A DNA stretch of 64,000 nt, from the NCBI GenBank assembly GCA_963781595.1, contig CAWAGG010000001.1:930001-994000 (forward strand), written 5' to 3'. The translations under genes and the position numbers were made by a program. Source of the DNA: JBEDUK01 sp963781595. Its GTDB lineage: Bacteria > Actinomycetota > UBA4738. Below are positions 35,328 to 44,108 of the stretch, piece after piece. Numbering within the stretch: position 1 is the first letter of the stretch; every line of letters begins with the position of its first letter. The notes beneath the pieces were generated by a model. The model was not told the origin of the DNA. It saw only the letters and a list, made by a program, of their open reading frames with translations, and made no database searches.

Positions 35328-35762
35328 ATGCTGGTGAGCGACGTGATGCACGGGAACGTCCAGACGATCGCGAGGGACGAGAGCTTCGCCCGGGCGGCCG
35401 CGCTGCTGCGGGAACGCCACGTCTCCTCCCTGGTCGTCACCGAGGAGCGCCGGCCCACCGGGATCCTGACGGAGCGCGATCTGGTGAACGTCGTCGCGGA
35501 CGGGCTCGACCCCCGTTCGACGAAGGTCGCGGAGCGGATGACCGGTGATCCGGTCACCGCACGACCCGCCATGGACATCCGCGAGGCCGCGCGGATCATG
35601 GCGGCGCGCGGCATCCGGCACCTCCCCGTGGTGGACGGCGACGCCCTCGTCGGGATCGTGTCGATCCGCGACCTCCTGTCGTGGGCGACGGACCAGATGG
35701 TGGCGACGCCGGACCTGTGGCCCGACCTGATGGCGGCGATCGCTACCGAATGGCCCCATTGA
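35328..35762 (+). CDS. CBS-pair domain protein
   Basis: Protein of 144 aa with two CBS motifs: SDVMHGNVQTIARD with GILTERDLV, then AERMTGDPVTARPA with GIVSIRDLL. It is similar in build to 31169-31546. GAGAGGAGG precedes ATG 35328. It may sense adenine nucleotide status; no fused partner domain. Confidence 0.88.
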   Translation: MLVSDVMHGNVQTIARDESFARAAALLRERHVSSLVVTEERRPTGILTERDLVNVVADGLDPRSTKVAERMTGDPVTARPAMDIREAARIMAARGIRHLPVVDGDALVGIVSIRDLLSWATDQMVATPDLWPDLMAAIATEWPH

Positions 35763-35907
35763 GCTGAAGCTCATCGAGCTGGGGGGCGGTGGCGTTCCGG
35801 AGCGCCGCATGGCGGCCGTTCGGCCCGCGATCGACCGGGCGGTCGTCCGTGTGATCGCGCCCCGGAGCCGCGCATGCTCGATACGGTCGAACGAGGAGGC
35901 ATGCCCC

Positions 35908-36369
35908 ATGAGATCCCTGGTGATCTACGACGCTCGGTACGAGAACAGCGAACGTGCGGCCCGCGCGATCGCCGAGGGCTTGAACGAGCGGGGCCAGGCG
36001 ACCGCGGTCGCGCTCGGTCGTCTGCATCACGGCGACGTAGAGGCGGCGCAGCTGGTGGTGCTCGGGACGCCGAACCGCGCCCGTCGCCTGCCCCAGCCGA
36101 TGCGCAAGTTCCTGCACCGCGCCGACGACGCCACGTGGTTCGCGCGGCCCGTCGCGGTCTTCGAGACGCGCGTGCCCGGCGACGCGAAGCGGACGGCGGC
36201 GACCACGCTGTCAGCGAGGCTCCGCGATCTGGGCGCGCTGATCGTGGTTCCCCCCGAGAGCTTCTTCGTGACCACGACGAGCGGCCCGCTGGCCGAGGGC
36301 GAGCTCGCGCGGGCGAGGGTGTGGGGCCGCCAGCTCCACCTGGGTGACCGGGTCGCCACGGAGGAATGA
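35908..36369 (+). CDS. Flavodoxin-like protein
   Basis: Protein of 153 aa. The N-terminus MRSLVIYDARYENSERAARA resembles the flavodoxin strand-loop-helix that holds FMN phosphate, although the usual S/T-x-T-G-N-T loop is replaced by DARYENSE. LVVLGTPNRARRLPQP follows at the second FMN loop position. Redox function or a flavodoxin-fold sensor is inferred. GAGGAGG lies upstream of ATG 35908. It overlaps or abuts the next small gene. Confidence 0.65.
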   Translation: MRSLVIYDARYENSERAARAIAEGLNERGQATAVALGRLHHGDVEAAQLVVLGTPNRARRLPQPMRKFLHRADDATWFARPVAVFETRVPGDAKRTAATTLSARLRDLGALIVVPPESFFVTTTSGPLAEGELARARVWGRQLHLGDRVATEE

Positions 36370-36386
36370 GCGGGAGGCGAAGCCCT

Positions 36387-36647
36387 ATGTGGTACCTGGT
36401 CCAGGGTCAGGTCGACGATCTCACACGGGACGAGCTCGAACGGATCGGGCGTGACGCGCAGCGGTTCTTCGGCGACCCCGGCTACCGGATCCTGGCGAAC
36501 GTCACGACCGGGCGGATGGCGGGGTTCTTCGAGGCGGAGCGCGCCGACGTCGTCGAGCAGTGGCTCGCGCGGCACGGGGCCACGATCGAGTCGCTGACGG
36601 CGTTCGACGCCGAAGCCCAAGCGGGGCACGTCTACGCTTGGGCGTGA
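36387..36647 (+). CDS. Small protein of unknown function
   Basis: Protein of 86 aa beginning MWYLVQGQVDDLTRDELERI, with a predicted alpha/beta make-up and no catalytic motif that I recognise. It may be of the ferredoxin-like stress or dimeric barrel type. ATG 36387 was chosen because GGGAGG lies 9 nt upstream; an ATG at 36366 overlaps the flavodoxin stop. Probably cotranscribed with the flavodoxin-like gene. Confidence 0.6.
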   Translation: MWYLVQGQVDDLTRDELERIGRDAQRFFGDPGYRILANVTTGRMAGFFEAERADVVEQWLARHGATIESLTAFDAEAQAGHVYAWA

Positions 36648-36681
36648 TCGGCCGGCGTGACCGCCGGCCGGGATGCGACGC

Positions 36682-37857
36682 CTACAGCACCGCCCGCTCG
36701 ACGATCAGGTCGCCTTCCGCGAACCGCGACGGCCGCAGGGGGTCCAGGTCGAACGTCTCGCAGCGCCCGAGCGTGATCAGCTCGGCGACCGCCCGACCCG
36801 CCGCGGGCGCGTGCATCACCCCGTGTCCCCCGAAGCCGACCGCGAGCACGAACCCGGGCACGCCCGGCGCCTCGCCGACGATCGCGTGGTGGTCCGGCGT
36901 CTCCGGGTAGAGCCCCGCGTAACACTGGTCGTCGTCGAGCGGGCAGCCTTCGAGGAAGGGGAACCGGTTCCCGATCCGTTCGGCCAGCGCCTCCAGGAAC
37001 CGCGGATCGAACGACGTGTCCCGGGTCGGCGGGTCGTTCGGATCCGCGTAGTGGACCAGGAACCCGCCGCTCTCGTCGCGGCGCATCAGCACGCCGGTGT
37101 CGACGTCGATGCACATCGGGATCAGCTCGCGCGAGCCCGTCGGGTCGTGGAAGTACGCGGCGTTGCGCCGAACGGGCTCGACGGGGACGTCGACCCCGAC
37201 CAGCGCCGCGACCTCGCGGGCGTCGGCGCCGGCCGCGTCGACCACCCAGTGCGCGCTGATCGCACGCGCGCCGGTGTCGACGCCGAACCCCCCGCCGGCC
37301 AGGGGCCGGATCGCGGTGACGTCCGCGTTCGTGTCGACCTCGACGCCGGCGTCGCGCGCGTCGGCACGCAGCGCGCTCATCAGCCCATGCGGGTCGAGGA
37401 AGCCGTCCCGCGCGTGGAACGTGCCGCCACGGATCCCGTCGGGCCTGACCATCGGGACCCGCACGAGGATCTCGTCGGGTTCGAGCCACTCGGTCCGCAC
37501 GTCCAGGGAGCGCTGGAGCTCGGCCGCGTCCTTCAGGTACCGCTCGCCCCCCCCGGTCCCGGCGATGAACAGGTACCCGAGCTGGCGGAACGAGAGCACG
37601 TCGCCGTGCTCGGCGGCCATGCGTTCGAGCTCGCCGATCGAGAACTGGGAGAACTCGATGTTCGGCTTCGTCGTGAACTGCGCTCGGAACCCTCCGTTCG
37701 CGCGGCTCGAGGACTCCTGCCCGACCGCCCGTTCGCGCTCCAGCACGACCACGTCCCCGGCCCCCGCGCGCCCCAGCTCGCGCGCGATCGCGAGGCCGAC
37801 GACGCCGCCTCCGATGATGACCACATCCGCCGCGTCGACCACGTCGTCACCCGGCAA
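36682..37857 (-). CDS. FAD-dependent amino acid oxidase/sarcosine oxidase-like (DAO family)
   Basis: Protein of 391 aa with the dinucleotide motif VVIIGGGVVGLAIARELG and the family segment SSRANGGFRAQF, where FAD is commonly bound. The C-terminal GLYPETPDHHAIVGEAPGV and GFGGHGVMHAPAAG are typical of glycine/sarcosine oxidase and dimethylglycine dehydrogenase relatives. It oxidises a secondary amine or amino acid. The start is an unusual TTG at 37857; the TAGGCG 9 nt upstream supports it. GTG codons further in are alternatives. Confidence 0.85.
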   Translation of the reverse strand: MPGDDVVDAADVVIIGGGVVGLAIARELGRAGAGDVVVLERERAVGQESSSRANGGFRAQFTTKPNIEFSQFSIGELERMAAEHGDVLSFRQLGYLFIAGTGGGERYLKDAAELQRSLDVRTEWLEPDEILVRVPMVRPDGIRGGTFHARDGFLDPHGLMSALRADARDAGVEVDTNADVTAIRPLAGGGFGVDTGARAISAHWVVDAAGADAREVAALVGVDVPVEPVRRNAAYFHDPTGSRELIPMCIDVDTGVLMRRDESGGFLVHYADPNDPPTRDTSFDPRFLEALAERIGNRFPFLEGCPLDDDQCYAGLYPETPDHHAIVGEAPGVPGFVLAVGFGGHGVMHAPAAGRAVAELITLGRCETFDLDPLRPSRFAEGDLIVERAVL

Positions 37858-37866
37858 CGAGGTCCA

Positions 37867-37872
37867 CGCCTA
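37867..37872 (-). promoter_or_regulatory. Candidate -10 box (TAGGCG)
   Basis: Minus-strand TAGGCG ends 9 nt before the TTG at 37857, matching the leaderless spacing elsewhere, though its last base departs from TANNNT. The rest of the 240-bp gap to 38097 shows no gene. Confidence 0.25.
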
Positions 37873-38097
37873 CCCGTGATCGGCCGTCAGCGTCCGGCAC
37901 ACCCGCCCTGGCGCGGTCCACGGTCGGGTCATGGCGACCGACACGTCCCGACGACGCATCGTGCGACCCAGCCGCCCCCATACGCTCGACCTCCTCGCTG
38001 GGTCCCCAGACCCGACCGTCTCGGGACCCCGGGTTCGGACCTCGTGCTCGTACCCTCGGAGCCTACGTCCGCGGTCAAGCCGCTCCGGGCGCACGGA

Positions 38098-38526
38098 TCA
38101 GCCGGCAGGTTCCAGGATCACCACCGGGATCTGCCTCGGGGTGTTGCGTTCGTACTCGGCGAAGCCCGGCATGCGCTCCTTCTGCGCGGTCCAGATCCGC
38201 TCGCGCTCCTCGCCGTCCGCCACGCGGGCGACCACGTCGACCGTTTCGATCCCGTGGTCGGTCCCGACCTCGACCTTCGCGCGTGGGTTCGCCACGAGGT
38301 TGTGGTACCAGTCGGGGTTCGTCGGCGCGCCGCCCTTCGATGCGAACACCGCCCACCCGTTCTCGAGCGGCTGCTCCGCGAGCGGGTTCACGCGCTCCGT
38401 GCCCGTCTTCGCGCCCGTGTGGTGCAGGAGGAGCAGGGTCGCTCCCTCGAAGGGCCCACCGACCTTGCCGTCGTTCGCCCGGAACTCGTCGACGATCCGA
38501 CGGTTCCAGTCCTGGCGATCGCTCAT
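38098..38526 (-). CDS. DDN-family F420H2-dependent nitroreductase-like protein
   Basis: Protein of 142 aa of the split-barrel deazaflavin-dependent nitroreductase family. Conserved LLLLHHTGAKTGTERVNPL and NPDWYHNLVANPRAKVEVG segments form the F420 and substrate side. It reduces quinones or nitro compounds with F420H2. This supports F420 metabolism in the organism. GGAAGGAGA lies 5' of the ATG. Confidence 0.9.
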   Translation of the reverse strand: MSDRQDWNRRIVDEFRANDGKVGGPFEGATLLLLHHTGAKTGTERVNPLAEQPLENGWAVFASKGGAPTNPDWYHNLVANPRAKVEVGTDHGIETVDVVARVADGEERERIWTAQKERMPGFAEYERNTPRQIPVVILEPAG

Positions 38527-38638
38527 CGTTGCCGTCTCCTTCCTCCGTGCCCCCCTGCGTCCGACGAACCGCGCGGCCCTCGGCGCCTATTCCGAGCGGT
38601 GCGGCTCGTCGCGGACTTCCGGCAGGATGGTCACCACG

Positions 38639-39826
38639 ATGGCGCCTGCGGTCCGGTCCTTCGACGTCGCCGAACGGCGAGCCCGGCTGGTCGTCCGGCA
38701 TCACGTTTCCCCCGACGCGCACGCCGCAGACGTGGTCGAGGCGGCCCGCGGCGTCGTCGCCCTCCACGCGACCGACCCGGCGACCGTGTTCCTGTCGCCG
38801 CGCGCTCGCGTCCCCGGCCTGACGATCGCCGACGTCGAACGTCCCCTGTACGAGGACCGAACCCTGGTCCGCGTGCTGGCGATGCGCCGGACGATGTTCG
38901 TCATGCCCCTCGACCTGGTGCCCGTCACCCACGCGGCCGTCTCTCTCGCCCTGGCGCCGCGCGAGCGGAAGCGGCTCCTGGAGATGCTCGCGGGCGCCGG
39001 GATCACCGATCGTCCGGAGGCCTGGCTGAAGGACGTCGAACGGTCGACCCTGCACGCACTGGAGGCCCGCGGCGAGGCGACCGCCGCGGAGCTCGGCCAG
39101 GACGAACCGCGCCTGAAGATCCAGATCCCGATGGCCGTGGGCAAGAGCTACGAGACGAAGGTGGGGGTATCGACACGGCTGCTGTTCCTGCTGGCTGCCG
39201 AGGGCCGCGTCGTCCGCGGCCGCCCGCGCGGGTCGTGGATCAGCAGCCAGTACCGCTGGTCGCGGATCGAACGCTGGCTCCCCGGCGGCCTCGAGCCGAT
39301 CGCGCCCGCCGTCGCGCGCGCCGAGCTGGCGACCCGCTGGCTGCGGTCGTTCGGGCCTGGGACGGCGACGGATCTGAAGTGGTGGACCGGGTGGCCGCTC
39401 GGACAGACGCGCGAGGCGCTGCGCGATGTCGGCGCGGTCGAGGTGGCGCTCGACGACGGACCGGGGTTCGCGCTCGCGGACGACCTCGAACCCGTCGAGG
39501 CACCGCCGCCGTGTGCGGTGTTCCTCCCGGCCCTCGACGCGACCGTGATGGGGTGGAACGAACGCCGGTGGTTCCTCGGGGATCACGGGCGAGCGCTGTT
39601 CGACACGAACGGGAACGCCGGCCCGACCGTGTGGTGGGGCGGTCGGGTGGTCGGTGGCTGGAGCCAGCATCCCGACGGTGTGGTCGTGTTTCGGCTCATG
39701 GACGACGTCGGCTCGAAGGCTGGCGCCGCGATCGGTCGAGAGGCCGAGCGAGTGAACGCGTGGCTTGCCGGGGTCCGGGTGACCCCGCGGTTCCGAACGC
39801 CCGTCGAGCGTGAACTGAGCCGCTGA
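38639..39826 (+). CDS. Winged-helix AlkZ-like (HTH_42) protein, variant active site
   Basis: Protein of 395 aa of the family that includes the interstrand-crosslink glycosylase AlkZ/YcaQ. N-terminal helices carry VVALHATDPATVFLS at the place where AlkZ has the catalytic QxQ (QxD in YcaQ), so the usual Gln pair is absent. Family hallmarks LKIQIPMAVGKSYETKVG and GWNERRWFLGD are kept. It could be a DNA glycosylase with other chemistry or a DNA-binding protein. ATG 38639 chosen, with CAGGAT 10 nt upstream; an in-frame ATG lies 12 nt earlier. Confidence 0.75.
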   Translation: MAPAVRSFDVAERRARLVVRHHVSPDAHAADVVEAARGVVALHATDPATVFLSPRARVPGLTIADVERPLYEDRTLVRVLAMRRTMFVMPLDLVPVTHAAVSLALAPRERKRLLEMLAGAGITDRPEAWLKDVERSTLHALEARGEATAAELGQDEPRLKIQIPMAVGKSYETKVGVSTRLLFLLAAEGRVVRGRPRGSWISSQYRWSRIERWLPGGLEPIAPAVARAELATRWLRSFGPGTATDLKWWTGWPLGQTREALRDVGAVEVALDDGPGFALADDLEPVEAPPPCAVFLPALDATVMGWNERRWFLGDHGRALFDTNGNAGPTVWWGGRVVGGWSQHPDGVVVFRLMDDVGSKAGAAIGREAERVNAWLAGVRVTPRFRTPVERELSR

Positions 39827-39860
39827 CGCGACTCGATCCCGCGGGGTCGCGCGCCGCGGA

Positions 39861-40808
39861 TCAGGCGAGCGTCGCGGAGACGCGGGCACCGACCTCGACG
39901 ATCGTCGGCGCGGCAGCGTCCAGGTACCGGCCCATCGAGGCGAACCCGTGCACCATGCCGTCGACCCGCATCACCGTCGCGGGAACGCCGGAAGCGCTGA
40001 GACGTTGGCCATACGCTTCGGCCTCGTCGCGGAGCACGTCGTTCTCCGCGGTGACGATCAGCGCGGGCGGCAAACCACTGAGGTCGCCCGCCCGTGCCGG
40101 CGCGGCGAGCGGGTTCGACGCGGCGTCGGGGCTCGAACCCAGGTAGTGCTCCCAGTACCAGGTCATCTCGTCCCTCGACAGGAACGGGTCGTCGACGAAC
40201 GCCCCGTACGACGTTGACGACATCGACGGGTCTAGCACCGGATACAGGAGCACCTGCAACCGGATCGGAGGGCCGCCTCCGTCGCGAGCGCGCAGGCACG
40301 CCGCCGCGGCGAGGTTCGCGCCCGAGCTCTCGCCGGCGACCGCCATCCGTGCGGGATCGGATCCGAGGTCCGCCGCCTCGCCGTGCAGCCACCGAAGCGC
40401 CGCCATGCAGTCGTCGAGCCCCGCGGGGAACGGGTGCTCGGGCGCGAGCCGGTACTCGACGCTCGCCACGATCGCGCCGGAGGCGTTCGCGAGCGCACGA
40501 CACATCGGATCGTCCGTCTCGATCGAGCCGAACACCCACCCGCCGCCGTGGAGGTACACGAGCATCGCCGGCGGGCGTTCGTCTTCGCCTGCCGTGCGGG
40601 GCCGGTAGAGACGGATCGGGACGTCGCCCGCCGGGCCAGGGGCGCTGTGATCTTCGACGCGTTCGACCTCCTCGGGGTCCGGCGAGATCGAGGCGAACAG
40701 CTCCGCGAAGTTGCGCCGCGCCTCGGGGAGGGGCAGGCTCATGCTCGACGGGCGTCCGGCGGCGACGAGCGCCTCGAGCAGGACCTGGACCTGGGGGTCG
40801 ACGGCCAC
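39861..40808 (-). CDS. Alpha/beta hydrolase, hormone-sensitive lipase family
   Basis: Esterase of 315 aa. The oxyanion-hole motif is HGGGWVFGS, the nucleophile elbow is GESSGAN, and Asp in TAENDVLRDEAE and His in MVHGFASM complete the triad. The N-terminal helix VDPQVQVLLEALVAAG is the typical HSL cap start and fixes GTG 40808, which also has CATCAT 9 nt upstream. Starting at the internal ATG 40742 would remove this helix. Confidence 0.9.
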   Translation of the reverse strand: MAVDPQVQVLLEALVAAGRPSSMSLPLPEARRNFAELFASISPDPEEVERVEDHSAPGPAGDVPIRLYRPRTAGEDERPPAMLVYLHGGGWVFGSIETDDPMCRALANASGAIVASVEYRLAPEHPFPAGLDDCMAALRWLHGEAADLGSDPARMAVAGESSGANLAAAACLRARDGGGPPIRLQVLLYPVLDPSMSSTSYGAFVDDPFLSRDEMTWYWEHYLGSSPDAASNPLAAPARAGDLSGLPPALIVTAENDVLRDEAEAYGQRLSASGVPATVMRVDGMVHGFASMGRYLDAAAPTIVEVGARVSATLA

Positions 40809-40817
40809 GGCGACGGC

Positions 40818-40823
40818 ATGATG
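40818..40823 (-). promoter_or_regulatory. Candidate -10 box (CATCAT)
   Basis: Minus-strand CATCAT ends exactly 9 nt before GTG 40808. It lies in the 57-bp gap to the divergent LLM gene. Confidence 0.35.
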
Positions 40824-40865
40824 GGCCACGCGGCCCCGCCGTGTCGAGCGCGACGGAAGGGCACG

Positions 40866-41978
40866 GTGGTGGACGGAACGCACCGAGAGCGGGACGTGAC
40901 GTTCGGCTGGGTCGCCGCCGCCGCGAGCGAACCCGGCGCCTCGGACCTGGAGCTGTACCGGGAGCTGCTGGCCGACTGCGAGCACCACCGCGCGATCGGC
41001 TTCGAGGCCGCCTGGGTCCTGGAGCACCATTTCAGCGATTACTTCCCGACGCCCGATCCGCTCCAGCTGCTCACCTACCTCGCGGCGCGGCATCCGGACA
41101 TCGCGCTGGGCACGTGCGTGATCGTGACGCCGTGGCACGACGCGCTCCGGCTGGCGGAGCAGATCGCGACGCTCTCCGTGCTCTCGGACGGGCCGCTGCA
41201 CCTGGGCCTGGGTCGCGGAACGGCGAAGTTCGAATACGACGCGTTCGGCCTGGACATGGCCGAGGCGCGGGACCGGTTCGCCGAGACGTGGGAGGTGCTG
41301 GACCGCGCGCTCACCGGCGAGCGCTTCACGTACGAGGGCGCCTACGTCCGCGTACCGACGCAGATCAGGATCCGGCCCGAACCGCGCCGCGAGCTGATCC
41401 GCTTCTACGGCGCGATCGGGAGCCCGGACAGCGCGGCGATCATGGGCCGGATGGGCCTCCCCCCGATCTGCACGTCGATCGGGAACTTCGAACGCCAGGT
41501 CGAGACGCTCCGCTCGTGGCGCGAGGCGGCCGCGGAAGCCGGCCACGCCACCGACGGCCTGTCGTTCCCGCTGATGATCAACTGCATCATCGAGGACACC
41601 GACGACGAAGCCATCGACCAAGCGAAGCGCGTGATGCCGCGGTTCATGCGCGCGCAGGTCGAGCACTACACGGTCCATGCGACGGACTGGGCGGGCACTC
41701 CCGGCTACGAGGCGTGGCAACGGATCTTCCAGGGCGCCGTCGCGCGCCAGGACCCGGAGAACATCCCGCCATGGACCGAATGGCAACTGATCGGTTCGCC
41801 GGACACGGTCGCGGAGAAGACGCGGATGTTCGTCGACGCGGGGTTCGACCACGTGATCCTTCACTTCGCAACGCCGGGCGTCGCCCGCGAGGACCGCCAC
41901 CGGTGGGCGACGCGGTTCGCCCGGGAGGTCGCGCCACGGTTCGTCTCGCGGCAGGCCACCCGGCCCTCGGGGTCGTGA
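40866..41978 (+). CDS. LLM-class flavin/F420-dependent monooxygenase
   Basis: Luciferase-like protein of 370 aa with FEAAWVLEHHFSDYFPTPDP, LGTCVIVTPWHDALRLAEQIATL and LHLGLGRGTAKFEYDAFG, typical of bacterial luciferase-like monooxygenases. Substrate unknown. GTG start with an AAGGG site about 5 nt upstream. Its stop overlaps the start of the AlkZ-like gene (GTGA), so the two are translationally coupled. Confidence 0.87.
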   Translation: MVDGTHRERDVTFGWVAAAASEPGASDLELYRELLADCEHHRAIGFEAAWVLEHHFSDYFPTPDPLQLLTYLAARHPDIALGTCVIVTPWHDALRLAEQIATLSVLSDGPLHLGLGRGTAKFEYDAFGLDMAEARDRFAETWEVLDRALTGERFTYEGAYVRVPTQIRIRPEPRRELIRFYGAIGSPDSAAIMGRMGLPPICTSIGNFERQVETLRSWREAAAEAGHATDGLSFPLMINCIIEDTDDEAIDQAKRVMPRFMRAQVEHYTVHATDWAGTPGYEAWQRIFQGAVARQDPENIPPWTEWQLIGSPDTVAEKTRMFVDAGFDHVILHFATPGVAREDRHRWATRFAREVAPRFVSRQATRPSGS

Positions 41979-43078
41979 CCAAGAGCCCGACCGTGCTCGG
42001 GCAGCGGGCGCTGAACCGCGCGTTGCTCGAACGCCAGATGCTGCTCCGCCGGTGGGACCTCCCCGCCCTCGACGCGGTCGAACGGCTCGCCGGCATGCAG
42101 GCGCAGGTTCCGCAGGCGCCGTACGTCGGGCTCTGGGCACGGCTGGACGGCTTCGACCCCCAGAAGCTGTCGAACGCGATCCGCGACCGAGCCGCGGTCC
42201 GCGGCCCGCTGATGCGCGCGACCCTGCACCTGGCCAGCGCACGGGATTACCTGGCAGTGCGGCCGGTGGTCCAGCCGGTTGCCGCGCGCGGGTTCGCCGG
42301 GAGCCCGTTCGGCAAGGCCCTCGCGGGTATGGACCTGGACGGCGTGCTCGCGACGGCGCGGGCGCTGCTGGAGGAGGCGCCCCGGACCACCGCCGAGATG
42401 GGAAGGCTCCTGCACGAACGCTGGCCGGAGCGAGCCGCCACGGACCTGGCACACGCCGTGCGATACCTCGTGCCGCTCGTCCAGATCCCGCCGCGCGGAC
42501 TGTGGGGCGCGAGCGGCCGGGCGACGTGGACGACGGCCGAAGCCTGGCTCGGCGAGCCGCCGGCTGTGGACGGTTCGCCGGACGCGATGATCCTGCGGTA
42601 CCTGTCCGCGTTCGGCCCGGCCTCGGTGAGGGACGCCCAGGCCTGGTGCTGGCTGACGCGCCTCCGCGAGGTGGTCGGCCGGCTCCGCCCGCGCCTGCGA
42701 ACCTTCCGCGACGAGCACGGGGTCGAACTGTTCGACCTCCCCGACGCGCCGCGCCCCGACCCGGACACGCCGGCGCCCGTGAGGTTCGTGCCCGAGTTCG
42801 ACAACCTGTTGCTGTCCCACGCCGACCGCGCGCGCGTGATCGCGCCCGAGCATCGCGACCGGCTGTTCATGAGAGGGGGCGTGCTGGTCGATGGCTTCGT
42901 ACGGGCCGCGTGGACGATCGCCCGGGAGCGGCGCGCGGCGACGCTCTCGATCGAACCGTTCGCGAACATCCGAGGTTCGGACCGAACGGCCGTCGCCGAG
43001 GAAGGCGCCCGGCTGCTCGCCTTCGCGGCGCCGGCGGCCCAGTCGCGCGACGTCCGGTTCGTCGCTCCCGATCGGTAG
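41975..43078 (+). CDS. Winged-helix AlkZ-like DNA glycosylase candidate (QxQ type)
   Basis: Protein of 367 aa of the HTH_42/AlkZ family. The N-terminal LAGMQAQVPQAPYVGLW contains the QxQ catalytic pair of AlkZ-type glycosylases that unhook crosslinks or remove bulky alkyl-purines. C-terminal FVPEFDNLLLSHADR and DGFVRAAW are family signatures. GTG start overlapping the LLM stop by 4 bp. It shares only family-level similarity with 38639-39826, which lacks QxQ. Confidence 0.85.
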   Translation: MTKSPTVLGQRALNRALLERQMLLRRWDLPALDAVERLAGMQAQVPQAPYVGLWARLDGFDPQKLSNAIRDRAAVRGPLMRATLHLASARDYLAVRPVVQPVAARGFAGSPFGKALAGMDLDGVLATARALLEEAPRTTAEMGRLLHERWPERAATDLAHAVRYLVPLVQIPPRGLWGASGRATWTTAEAWLGEPPAVDGSPDAMILRYLSAFGPASVRDAQAWCWLTRLREVVGRLRPRLRTFRDEHGVELFDLPDAPRPDPDTPAPVRFVPEFDNLLLSHADRARVIAPEHRDRLFMRGGVLVDGFVRAAWTIARERRAATLSIEPFANIRGSDRTAVAEEGARLLAFAAPAAQSRDVRFVAPDR

Positions 43079-43091
43079 GACGCTCGCCGAC

Positions 43092-43877
43092 CTAGCGGTA
43101 CCGCGCGGGCAGCTCGGTCGTCCGCGTCGACCCCATCAGCGCCCCCTGCGCGGCTTCGACCGCGTCCCAGTCGGTCGTATCTGCCACGCCGGGGAGGCTC
43201 ACCACGACGCCGGCCGCGAGGTCGAGCAGGCTGGCCTCGACCACCGCATCCGCCTCCATCCGCGGGACCGCGCTCATGTCGATCCCCTGCCGGCTGTGGA
43301 ACTCCGAACGAACGATCCCCGGGCAGACGACCTGGAGCCGCACCCCGTCGTCCCGCACCTCGGCGGCGACGATCTGGGTGAAGGTGACGAGGAACGACTT
43401 GCTGGCCGCGTAGACCGCGCGCGCCGGCAGGTGCGGCGCGTCCGCCGCGCCGCTGAACGCGAGCAGCGACGCGACGTTGACGATCGCTCCGCGCGATCGC
43501 GCCCGCATGCCGGGGATCACCGCGTGGGTCAGCAGCATCGGCGCGAGCACGTTCAGCTGAACGAGCTCGTCCGCCTGCTCGCGTGGGACCTCTGCGAACG
43601 GCGCGTAGTGCGCCAGCGCCGCGGCGTTCACGAGCATCCCGACGGGAAGGCCGGCGAGCTCGGCGCAGAGGCCGTCGAGCCGGTCGCGTCGCGCGAGGTC
43701 CGCGTCGACCGCCTTCGCCGCGACCCCGTGCGAGGCCTCCAGGCGTTCGGCGGTCTCCTGGAGCAGATCGGGGCGGCGCGCCACGAGCATCACGTCCCAG
43801 CCATCGCGGGCGAACCGCTCCGCGTACGCCAGGCCGATCCCGGAGGACGCGCCGGTCACGACCGCGAGCTCACCCAT
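43092..43877 (-). CDS. Short-chain dehydrogenase/reductase
   Basis: SDR of 261 aa with TGASSGIG, VNAAALA in place of NNAG, an active-site Ser in NVASLLAF and the YAASK pair. Arg in VARRPDLL after the second strand suggests NADP(H). GGGAGGTGG precedes ATG 43877. The stop lies 13 bp from the convergent AlkZ-like gene. Confidence 0.88.
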   Translation of the reverse strand: MGELAVVTGASSGIGLAYAERFARDGWDVMLVARRPDLLQETAERLEASHGVAAKAVDADLARRDRLDGLCAELAGLPVGMLVNAAALAHYAPFAEVPREQADELVQLNVLAPMLLTHAVIPGMRARSRGAIVNVASLLAFSGAADAPHLPARAVYAASKSFLVTFTQIVAAEVRDDGVRLQVVCPGIVRSEFHSRQGIDMSAVPRMEADAVVEASLLDLAAGVVVSLPGVADTTDWDAVEAAQGALMGSTRTTELPARYR

Positions 43878-44108
43878 CGGTCCACCTCCCATATCGAGCC
43901 GCCGGACGGCCCCGCTTCGGATCCGTCGGCCGTCATCGTGGCAGCGGTTCGGCCACGACGACACGCGCGCGAAGGTCCTGGCGCCGGCGAGGCCGACGGC
44001 CCGGGCCGGGGAGCTGCGGCGGTTCCACACTCGCTCCGCGTGGCGGGTACGGGCGGGCCCGTGAACGGCCACGGTCGGAGCGTCACGGCCTGAAGGAGGT
44101 GAGCTCCG

